Assembly (NCBI GenBank): GCA_963765585.1
Contig: CAVXXB010000008.1
Span: 186,001 to 250,000 of the forward strand
Direction: 5' to 3'
Length of the DNA: 64,000 nt
Origin: CAVXXB01 sp963765585
Lineage (GTDB): Bacteria > Calditrichota > Calditrichia > JAJRVZ01
Shown: positions 26,811 to 34,245 of the stretch, piece by piece
Numbering within the stretch: the stretch's first letter is position 1
Layout of the letters: each line of letters starts with the position of its first letter
Program-made: the position numbers and the translations under genes
Notes under the pieces: model-generated
Databases searched by the model: none
Told to the model about the DNA's origin: nothing
The model's input: the letters and a program-made list of their open reading frames with translations, nothing else

Positions 26811-27983
26811 ATGTTTGAAAAGAAAACTGAAATTTATGATATCGATCCGGCAAATCCGGATGTAAAAGTTGTCGAACGGGCAGCAGAAATTATCCGGGGT
26901 GGCGGAATTGTTGTTTATCCGACGGATACACTCTATGGATTCGGTGTGGATGCCCGTAATCAAATTGCCATGAACAGGTTGTACGACCTGAAAGGCCGGG
27001 ATTATAAAAAGCCGGTTTCACTGGTTGTGAAAAATTTAAACCAGGTAGAATCGATCGTGGGCAAAGTGCCAGATTATGAGCGTAATGTTTTTTCTAAACT
27101 ATTGCCCGGAAAAATAACCCTGGTCATAAAAAAGAGAAAAAGCATAGATTTGCCAAAAATCAAGGAGTTTCCTAAGATCGGATTCCGCATTCCGCATGAT
27201 AAAGTATGTAAATTGATGACTGAATCTGCAAATTGTCCGATTACGTCAACAAGTGTAAATATCTCCACAAAAGATAACCTGAGCAGCGGTACCGAAATAA
27301 TGTCCCTGTTTAATAATAAGGTTGATATTATTTTAAACGTCGGATCGTTAAAAAAAAGTAAGGGGTCTACGGTACTCGATATTTCAACTACTCCGCCAAC
27401 CGTTCTTAGGAAAGGGGATATACCGATTCAGGAGATTGAAGAATTACTGGGCTATGAAATCCGCAAGAGTTATCCGGAAAAATTTGTGATTACTTTTGTT
27501 TGTTCAGGTAATATCTGCAGATCGCCAATGGCGCACGGCATATTGAAAAAAAATATTACCGGATCAAAATATAATAAGATAATTGAAATTGGTTCAGCCG
27601 GAACATTGAATATTAATGATTCGCACCCAACAATTGAAACCCTTGATGTTTCGAATAATGCCGGAATTGATCTTAGTGACCATCTTTCGAGAGGCCTCAA
27701 TGAATCTATTATCATTAATTCCAATCTGATTATTTGTCTGGCATTAAATCATATGCATTATATTCAGGATAACTTCTCTCAGTACAGATCCCGGGCAATG
27801 CTGTTAAAACAAATTGGCAGAGAAGGGCAATTGAGCAATCCATCAGTTGCAGACCCGATTGGCAGATCTCTTTCATATTATGAAAAAATATTTAAACAAA
27901 TAAGCGACGAAGTTCACAGGGTAACCCCATTAATTTTTAAAATGGTTGATGAATTCTTATCAGATATAGGAAGAAAACTTTAG
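26811..27983 (+). CDS. Fusion of Sua5/YrdC threonylcarbamoyl-AMP synthase and LMW protein-tyrosine phosphatase
   Basis: 390 residues with two enzymes. Residues about 15-210 are YrdC/Sua5 (YPTDTLYGFGVDA 36-48, SLVVKNL, SVNIS, VLRKGDI), making threonylcarbamoyl-AMP for tRNA t6A37. Residues about 226-385 are a low-molecular-weight phosphatase: P-loop CSGNICRS with Cys231 and Arg237, and general acid Asp348 (VADPIG). Ile235 occupies the position that is Thr in arginine phosphatase YwlE and Ile in tyrosine phosphatases, so phosphotyrosine is predicted. ywlC and ywlE are separate neighbours in Bacillus. It starts 6 nt after the glycosyltransferase. Confidence 0.92.
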   Translation: MFEKKTEIYDIDPANPDVKVVERAAEIIRGGGIVVYPTDTLYGFGVDARNQIAMNRLYDLKGRDYKKPVSLVVKNLNQVESIVGKVPDYERNVFSKLLPGKITLVIKKRKSIDLPKIKEFPKIGFRIPHDKVCKLMTESANCPITSTSVNISTKDNLSSGTEIMSLFNNKVDIILNVGSLKKSKGSTVLDISTTPPTVLRKGDIPIQEIEELLGYEIRKSYPEKFVITFVCSGNICRSPMAHGILKKNITGSKYNKIIEIGSAGTLNINDSHPTIETLDVSNNAGIDLSDHLSRGLNESIIINSNLIICLALNHMHYIQDNFSQYRSRAMLLKQIGREGQLSNPSVADPIGRSLSYYEKIFKQISDEVHRVTPLIFKMVDEFLSDIGRKL

Positions 27984-28002
27984 TTTAACTTAGAGTATAG
28001 AT

Positions 28003-28929
28003 ATGCGCATAACTAAAATTCTTTTATCTATTATTATTTTTTTGTTCTTGTTAAAATTTATCAATTCAGAAAGCGAGGCAATATCACAATCTAATACCTA
28101 TCCAATGGACACTACGATTGTTGATACTGCTCAGATTGATTCAAATTTGCAAATGCATGATACCGTCACCGTGGTCCTGGAGTATCCCAGTATTGAAAAT
28201 ACCGCATTCTCAGTTGGCGAAAAACTTACTTTCAAGGTTCGATATGGATTTGTCCGTGCCGGAACAGCGACTATGGAGGTCATGCCGGATAAAGTGATCA
28301 GGGGAAAAACAGCCTATCACATTCAAACACGGGCCGAGTCCGCCTCCGGTTTTAGCTGGATATATAAAGTTGAAGATGTGGTTGATAGTTATATGGATAA
28401 GATGGGCCTGTTTAGCTGGAAGTTTGACAAGCGTCTGCGCGAAGGCGGGTATATGGTCGACTTATTGGTAGATTATTTCCCTGAGGATTCGTTAGCAGAT
28501 ATCCATTACACCCGGTATGAAGATGAAGATGAAATTCGCGATAAAGAAAATTATCAGGTAAAGGCACCGCCTTTTTCAAGAGATGTATTGGCCTCATTTT
28601 ACTATATCAGGACTCAAGAACTGGAAGTCGGTAAGATCTTTCATCTGGTGAATCACGATAATAAAAAAGTATATAATCTTGAAATTCATGTGTATCCACG
28701 TGAAATCGCAGAAACCGCCGCAGGAAACTTTAACTGTTTTGTTGTCGAGCCATTTTTAAAAGGCGAAGGCATTTTTAAACAAAAGGGTAAATTAAGAGTA
28801 TGGATGACAGATGATAAATTCAAGATACCGGTTCAAATGAAATCTGAGGTGGCAGTCGGTCATATCACGACCGAGTTGGAAGATATCTCCGGGATCGATG
28901 AACCCATTCCGTCAAAAATGGATTACTGA
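28003..28929 (+). CDS. DUF3108 exported protein
   Basis: 308 residues with an N-terminal membrane/signal segment (about 3-20). The DUF3108 domain (about 65-300) begins FSVGEKLTFKVRYGFVRAGTA and contains ETAAGNFNCFVVEP and the C-terminal KLRVWMTDD, a beta-rich fold of unknown function found in envelope-associated loci. No catalytic motif is evident. Its TGA overlaps the ATG of the next gene (TGATG), implying coupling. Confidence 0.85.
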   Translation: MRITKILLSIIIFLFLLKFINSESEAISQSNTYPMDTTIVDTAQIDSNLQMHDTVTVVLEYPSIENTAFSVGEKLTFKVRYGFVRAGTATMEVMPDKVIRGKTAYHIQTRAESASGFSWIYKVEDVVDSYMDKMGLFSWKFDKRLREGGYMVDLLVDYFPEDSLADIHYTRYEDEDEIRDKENYQVKAPPFSRDVLASFYYIRTQELEVGKIFHLVNHDNKKVYNLEIHVYPREIAETAAGNFNCFVVEPFLKGEGIFKQKGKLRVWMTDDKFKIPVQMKSEVAVGHITTELEDISGIDEPIPSKMDY

Positions 28930-29868
28930 TGTCTAAGTATAAAAAAGCTCGATTTTTCAAATATAAAAACTTATGATCTTGCTACAAGGAAGAGCAAAGT
29001 ATCAACCGATGAGTTTGCCAAAGTAGTGGGGAGTAATGCGGATATCAAAGAGTTTATGGATAGCCTGCCAAAAATTCTGGCAGGGAAGCAATTTACCGAT
29101 TTTATAAACTACTACAAGCAAGCCATTAAATCCGATTCACAAATAATTCTAATGATGGGTGCACATGTCATAAAAGTAGGATTAGCGCCTATCCTGATTG
29201 ACGCCATGAAACGGGGTTGGATTTCTCATTTAGCAATAAATGGGGCATGTGTGATCCATGATGTGGAAGTGGCCATTTGGGGATCTACCTCAGAAGATGT
29301 AGCCGAAGGCCTGGAGGACGGTTCATTTGGCATGGCCCGTGAGTCGACCGCCTTTATAAATGAATCCGTGAGTGCGGCAAAAGGAAAAATGGGTTATGGC
29401 GAAGCTGTCGCCGAGGCGCTGTTTAAAAAGGGCGGACCAAATACGGAACTAAGTTTGTTGTATAATGCCTACAAAATGGATATTCCTTTGAGTGTACACT
29501 CTGCCCTGGGAACTGAAATCATCCATCAGCACCCCAATGTGGATGGTGCAGCAGTCGGTGATACTTCATTAACCGACTTTCAGGTATTTTCAAATTCGGT
29601 AAGTAAACTTGATAGCAATTCCATCGTTATGAATATAGGCTCTGCGGTGATCATGCCCGAAGTATTTCTAAAAGCCCTTACTGTTGCCAGAAATCTAGGC
29701 TTTGCAGCCTACGGTTTCACCACCGCAACATTTGATATGATCCGACATTATCGTCCCACTGTAAACGTTGTCCAGCGACCCACCCAAAAGAAAGGACAAG
29801 GGTATTATTTTATCGGTTATCATGAAATAATGATCCCACTTTTGTATGCGGCGCTAAAAGCGGGGTGA
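28929..29868 (+). pseudogene. Unrecognised conserved protein, N-terminal frameshift
   Basis: The long frame from 29026 (GTG) gives 280 residues, but clean protein-like sequence continues upstream in the same frame (LDFSNIKTYDLATRKSKV) to 28930 without a standard start. ATG 28929 opens MSKYKK in another frame and would join by a single indel in the A-run at 28941-28946. If that is an error, the gene is intact at about 312 residues. Gly-rich turns (MMGAHVIKVGL, LAINGACVIHDVEVAIWGST, MNIGSAVIMPEV) suggest a Rossmann-like nucleotide fold with an enzyme's conservation pattern. I do not recognise the family. Confidence 0.7.
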
Positions 29869-29870
29869 TA

Positions 29871-29915
29871 GAAACTGGATGCCAGATGCTGGCTCCAGGC
29901 TTCAGGATCCTTCTA
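29871..29915. repeat. Heptamer array, GATGCCA/GATGCTG/GCTTCAG units
   Basis: Six units in 7-nt phase (GAAACTG, GATGCCA, GATGCTG, GCTCCAG, GCTTCAG, GATCCTT), beginning 2 nt after the stop of the preceding gene and running into the 26-bp palindrome. Confidence 0.78.
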
Positions 29916-29916
29916 C

Positions 29917-29942
29917 TTACCCCAAGATTAATCTTGGGGTAA
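29917..29942. repeat. 26-bp palindrome, copy 2 (perfect)
   Basis: Perfect palindrome with arms TTACCCCAAGATT / AATCTTGGGGTAA, then a shared ATAAACGAA tail and TGACACAGTAACGAA. Copy 1 is at 22600-22625. A second heptamer array (CTTCATC, CTCTATC, CAGCATT, CAGCATC, CCGTTTC) follows at 29975-30012. Confidence 0.85.
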
Positions 29943-30121
29943 TAAAAATATAAACGAATGACACAGTAACGAACCTTCATCCTCTATCCAGCATTCAGCA
30001 TCCCGTTTCCTGCTACTTCTACAAATACTTTCCTTTTCCGGAAATATTCTCGCATGGTTTCTTGTTGTTATACTATCAGTTGATGATATTGTAATAAAAA
30101 AATAAAAAGGAGTACCTAAAA

Positions 30122-30734
30122 ATGGCACACAATTTACCTAATTTACCATATTCATACGATGCACTCGAACCCTATATCGATGCCCAAACAATGGAAATTC
30201 ATCATTCCAAGCATCATGCGGCATATGTCAGCAAACTAAATGCGGCATTAGAGGGTCATGCCGATCTTCAGGAAAAAAGTATCGAAGATCTGATAAAAAA
30301 CCTTAGCTCGGTTCCGGAAGGTATCCGGATCAGCTGTCAGAAATAATGGTGGCGGACATCTGAATCATAGTATTTTCTGGAAATTAATGGGATCAAATAA
30401 AGGTGGGAATCCTGTTGGTGATCTGGTATCTGCAATTGATACTAAATTCGGTAGTTTTGATAGTTTTAAAGATCAGTTTGCAACCGCTGCAGCCAATCGT
30501 TTTGGTAGTGGATGGGCCTGGTTGGTCGTAAATGGCAGCGGAGATCTTGAAGTGACATCTACAGCGAATCAGGATAATCCGGTGACCGACGGTAGTGCTG
30601 TCCTGCTTGGTCTTGATGTCTGGGAGCATGCCTATTATCTTAAATACCAAAATCGTCGCCCGGAGTACGTTGAAAACTGGTGGAATGTGGTTAACTGGGA
30701 AGTAGTTAATGACAAATACGCAAGCGTAAAATAA
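30122..30734 (+). pseudogene. sodA: Fe/Mn superoxide dismutase, single frameshift
   Basis: Two frames together give a complete dismutase of about 203 residues. N-terminal LPNLPYSYDALEPYIDAQTM and HHSKHHAAYV carry the first metal ligand. After an indel between about 30325 and 30336 come AVRNNGGGHLNHSIFW, GSGWAWLVV and the ligand block GLDVWEHAYYLKYQNRRPEY. The Gly in NNGGGH and the Gln in ANQDNP are the manganese-type markers. AAGGAG Shine-Dalgarno. It converts superoxide to peroxide. As sequenced it would be truncated before most ligands; error versus real loss is undecided. Confidence 0.88.
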
Positions 30735-30746
30735 TATATAAAATAC

Positions 30747-30776
30747 GGGCTGTTCAAATGAATGGCCCTTTTTTTT
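30747..30776 (+). terminator. Terminator after the superoxide dismutase gene
   Basis: 9-bp stem GGGCTGTTC / GAATGGCCC (with two G-U pairs), AAAT loop, then eight T residues. Confidence 0.9.
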
Positions 30777-30883
30777 ATCCTTCCTTGCACAATTTCTTCA
30801 CAAATTCGTATCTTTGACCGCTATCGGCTAACAGCCATCTGTTTTTATATCTTTGAATAAAGAATGGAAAGAAAATTGTTTTT

Positions 30884-30943
30884 AGCCGACAGCCGACAGC
30901 CGACGGCTGATAGCCAATGGCTCATTGCCAATCGCCAATTAAA
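30884..30943. repeat. Heptamer array, AGCCGAC/TGCCAAT units
   Basis: Eight units: AGCCGAC three times, GGCTGAT, AGCCAAT, GGCTCAT, TGCCAAT, CGCCAAT. Three related units lie at 30815-30835. It ends 14 nt before the TTG start of the permease and would be translated if the upstream ATG 30864 were used. Confidence 0.87.
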
Positions 30944-30956
30944 AAAGGGTTATCAT

Positions 30957-32288
30957 TTGAAAAAACTGGGGTATTTTGGCGCATTATCACTTGTAGTAGG
31001 TAATATCATCGGCGTAGGAATTTTCACAACTACCGGGTATATGGCAAATTATATCCAATCTCCTGCCTGGATGATCCTGGCCTGGCTGGTTGGAGCAATA
31101 TACGCCCTGAGCGGTGCGATGGTATATAGCGTACTTGCTTCGCGATACCCGCTTTCCGGCGGTGATTATCAGTATCTAAGCAAAGCCATTCACCCTGTAA
31201 CAGGATATTTATTTGGCTGGTCCGCATTCTTTGTCACCTATTCCGGTTCAATTGCTGCACTAAGTATAGCCGCCGCATTTTATTTAAGTGGTATATTTGG
31301 CGATTCCGTATTTGAAAAGTCATTACTATTATTTTCCATTTTTAATTTTCCAATCAGTATCAGCGTGAATAAACTGATTGCTATTTTGCTCATTATATGC
31401 TTTTCGTGGATTAATTATCGCGGTATTCTGTTATCGGGAACGTCACAAATAATATTAACGGCAGGAATCTTTATATTATTGATCATCTTCTCGCTGGCGG
31501 GTACTTTCTCTGTAAATGCGGATTATAGTTTGTTGTTCACAGGCTCGGGAGTGAGCCAGGATTTCTCCGGATTTCTGATATCACTTATAGCGGTTCTCTT
31601 TGCCTACATGGGATGGACGACGGCTGTATATGTGGCAGAGGAGGTAAATGAACCGCGATCTAATCTACCAAAAGCGCTTATATCCGGCGTATTAATTGTC
31701 GGTTTCATATATTTATGGGTGAATATTGTATACCTGATTGCCGTTCCGATTTCTTCAATGAAGGATGTGGTAAATATCGGTTCAAAAACAGCCGTTTCCC
31801 TCTGGGGTGAACCGGCAAAGGTCATCCTCTCGGGAATCGTATTGGTCGCTGTGCTGGGGTCACTAAACTCAACGATATTATCCGGACCCAGAATATATAT
31901 GGCCATGGGTCGTGATGGCTTCTTTTCAGGCCGTCCGGCCAAACAACATGCAAAATTCAATGCGCCATACATTGCGATAATCTGGCAGGCAATTTGGAGT
32001 ATTTTATTGGTAGTAAGCGGAAGTTTTAATGAATTATTATCCTTTGTTGTCTTTGTGGCAATCATATTTTCCGTTGGTGCCGGAGTTATCAGCCTGAAAA
32101 TTACGCTGGAAGAAGCATCATATATCAGTCTGAACAAAGTTGCATCACTTTTTTATCTTATTTTTTGCTTATTAATTCTGATAAATACGCTGGTGCAAAA
32201 ACCAGTCGAATCAATAAGCGGGTTGGTTCTGGTTTTGGTTGCTCTTCCGTTTTATTATTTTGAATCCAAAAAATATAATAAAAAATAA
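30957..32288 (+). CDS. APC-family amino acid permease
   Basis: 443 residues from TTG 30957, preceded by AAGGG at a suitable distance. An ATG at 30864 would add 31 residues made of heptamer-array sequence before the conserved N-terminus, so I reject it. About 12 membrane helices. The first carries LGYFGALSLVVGNIIGVGIF, the substrate-binding unwound helix of the APC superfamily; GWTTAVYVAEEVNEPRSNLP is the classic helix 6-7 region. It imports amino acids or related amines by proton or sodium coupling; the substrate is not readable. No adjacent metabolic gene. Confidence 0.9.
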   Translation: MKKLGYFGALSLVVGNIIGVGIFTTTGYMANYIQSPAWMILAWLVGAIYALSGAMVYSVLASRYPLSGGDYQYLSKAIHPVTGYLFGWSAFFVTYSGSIAALSIAAAFYLSGIFGDSVFEKSLLLFSIFNFPISISVNKLIAILLIICFSWINYRGILLSGTSQIILTAGIFILLIIFSLAGTFSVNADYSLLFTGSGVSQDFSGFLISLIAVLFAYMGWTTAVYVAEEVNEPRSNLPKALISGVLIVGFIYLWVNIVYLIAVPISSMKDVVNIGSKTAVSLWGEPAKVILSGIVLVAVLGSLNSTILSGPRIYMAMGRDGFFSGRPAKQHAKFNAPYIAIIWQAIWSILLVVSGSFNELLSFVVFVAIIFSVGAGVISLKITLEEASYISLNKVASLFYLIFCLLILINTLVQKPVESISGLVLVLVALPFYYFESKKYNKK

Positions 32289-32443
32289 TTATTGGTCCGT
32301 AAATTGGCACTTCCAATTTTAATCGAAAATATAAAATCCAAAATCTCTAATATATCAAGATAGAAAATTCTTCAACCTATTAAAAAACAAGCAATTATTA
32401 TTTGCAACAGCAAGATAAATTAATTAAATTTCATAGTGATTAG

Positions 32444-32468
32444 AAGTGGGTTAAGAGCCCACTTTTTT
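32444..32468 (+). terminator. Terminator-like attenuator in the rimP leader
   Basis: 7-bp stem AAGTGGG (32444-32450) / CCCACTT (32458-32464), 7-nt loop, then six T residues, placed only 22 nt before the rimP ATG and inside its leader. It would end transcription before the operon unless overridden. Terminator-like leaders before rimP are known in several phyla. A simple terminator for upstream transcription is the alternative. A weak heptamer array (AATCCAA, AATCTCT units) lies at 32318-32365. Confidence 0.7.
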
Positions 32469-32489
32469 GTTATGTATAAGTTCGGAAAT

Positions 32490-32942
32490 ATGGAACAGAC
32501 AGAATCAAAAATAAAAGAATTAATCGATGATATTTGCCAGCAAAAAAATGTGTACTTGCTTGGGCTTGATATCAGCGGGGGCGGAAGAAACCGTCAGGTA
32601 AAAATAATTGTGGATACAGAAAGTGGCGTTACTCTAAAAGAGTGTCAACAGATCAGCAAAGAAGTGAATGATATATTTTTTAGAAAAGATATCTATGCCG
32701 ACGGTTATAAGCTGGAGGTTAGTTCTCCCGGTGTAGATAAGCCACTGGAGCACGAATTTGAGTTTAGAAAAAATGTCGGGCGGGATTTGGCCCTGGAATA
32801 TATTGAAGGTGATGAAATACTAAAGGTAACCGGTACCCTGGAATCATTTTCAGGGGAACAATTATGCCTGATTGTGGGTAAAGACAGCGTGGTCGTACCA
32901 AGAGCAAATGTGAAACACGCAAAAGTGAAATTAAAATGGTAG
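32490..32942 (+). CDS. rimP: Ribosome maturation factor RimP
   Basis: 150 residues from ATG 32490, the usual RimP length. ATG 32472 would add six residues but sits directly after the attenuator T-run with no room for a ribosome site. Conserved blocks are YLLGLDISGGGRNRQVKIIVD, EVSSPGVDKPL and the C-terminal SH3-like VPRANVKHAKVKLKW. It helps assemble the 30S subunit. First gene of a translation operon that continues to pnp. Confidence 0.94.
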   Translation: MEQTESKIKELIDDICQQKNVYLLGLDISGGGRNRQVKIIVDTESGVTLKECQQISKEVNDIFFRKDIYADGYKLEVSSPGVDKPLEHEFEFRKNVGRDLALEYIEGDEILKVTGTLESFSGEQLCLIVGKDSVVVPRANVKHAKVKLKW

Positions 32943-32955
32943 AGAGATTTGAATT

Positions 32956-34230
32956 ATGAATAGTGATATCATTGAGGCAATTACGCAGATAGCCCGCGAG
33001 AAAAAAATTGATAAAGAAGTCTTGCGTGACATGCTCGAAAATATTTTTACACAAATGATTATCAAGAAGTATGGACACGCAGATAATTTTGATGTTATTG
33101 TCAATATTGATAAAGGTGATATTGAAATCTTTCAGGAAAAAACAGTTGTTGAAGAAGTTGAAGATCCGGTGGTTCAAATCGATCTTACATCTGCCAGGCA
33201 GCTGGACCCGGATGCTGAAATTGATGAAGATATAGTCGAGGTTGTTGATCCTGAATCATTCGGAAGGCGATTAATCGTCACTGCCAAGCAAAATTTAAAT
33301 CAAAAAATTCGTGATTTTGAACGTGAAAATATCCTTGAAGAGTATCAAAACCGCATTGGTGAGATTATTATCGGCGATATTAGACAGGTAAACAAACGTG
33401 GTATGTTTGTCAATGTTGATAAAACAGAAGTATTTCTGCCGCGCGAAGAGCAAATACAGAGTGAAAGATTGCGACGCGGTGATACGGTTCGTGCAATAAT
33501 AAAAGAGGTCCGGGCTGAAGCAAAAGGATCTGATATTATAGTTTCACGGGCGGATAAACAATTCCTGATCCGTTTATTTGAATTAGAAGTACCGGAAATA
33601 TATGATGGCATCGTTGAAATAAAAAATGTAGCCCGCGAGGCCGGCGATCGTTCCAAAATATCGGTTGAATCCATTGACCGGCGCGTAGATGCGGTTGGTG
33701 CCTGTGTGGGAATGAAGGGCGTGCGAATTCAAGCTATTGTTCGTGAACTAAATAATGAAAAAATAGATATTATTAATCACACATCTGAGCCGGCCCTTTA
33801 TATTAGCCGGGCTATGACACCAACAAAACCGGTAAAAATTATTGTAAATGAAGACGAAAAAATGGCGGTTGCCATCGTTACTGATGACCAGATGGCACTT
33901 GCAATCGGTCGAAATGGACAGAATTTACGGCTTGCATCTGAACTAACCGGATATCAGATCGAGCCGATTAAAGAAAGCGATTATCAGGCACAATTAGATG
34001 AATCTTATGCACCACTTGAAGAAATATCAGAATTATCAAAAAGCCTGCTGGATAAGTTATTGGAACAGGATCTTAGAAGCCGCCACGAAGTGCTGGATTT
34101 AGGAATTGAGGGATTGGTTGAATTACCTGGTATCGGCGCAAAAACGGCTGAAAAAATCATTTCAATTTTAAGCACTTATACATCAAAAAAAGAAGTGATT
34201 GACGAAGCATCGGAAGTAGAAGAAAACTAA
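32956..34230 (+). CDS. nusA: Transcription termination/antitermination factor NusA
   Basis: 424 residues. N-terminal RNA polymerase-binding domain (about 1-130), S1 domain (about 135-200, IGDIRQVNKRGMFVNVD), two KH domains (about 205-345, VGACVGMKGVRIQAIVREL and ALAIGRNGQNLRLASELTG), and a short C-terminal helix-hairpin-helix (VELPGIGAKTAEKII). It binds nascent RNA and polymerase to control pausing and termination. It starts 13 nt after rimP and is 15 nt before infB. Confidence 0.97.
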   Translation: MNSDIIEAITQIAREKKIDKEVLRDMLENIFTQMIIKKYGHADNFDVIVNIDKGDIEIFQEKTVVEEVEDPVVQIDLTSARQLDPDAEIDEDIVEVVDPESFGRRLIVTAKQNLNQKIRDFERENILEEYQNRIGEIIIGDIRQVNKRGMFVNVDKTEVFLPREEQIQSERLRRGDTVRAIIKEVRAEAKGSDIIVSRADKQFLIRLFELEVPEIYDGIVEIKNVAREAGDRSKISVESIDRRVDAVGACVGMKGVRIQAIVRELNNEKIDIINHTSEPALYISRAMTPTKPVKIIVNEDEKMAVAIVTDDQMALAIGRNGQNLRLASELTGYQIEPIKESDYQAQLDESYAPLEEISELSKSLLDKLLEQDLRSRHEVLDLGIEGLVELPGIGAKTAEKIISILSTYTSKKEVIDEASEVEEN

Positions 34231-34245
34231 CAAGGTGGAGATTTA

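Noticed and set aside
30864..30956. ATG 30864 as the start of the APC permease
   Set aside because: The extra 31 residues are encoded by an AGCCGAC/TGCCAAT heptamer array and precede the conserved N-terminus. TTG 30957 has an AAGGG site.
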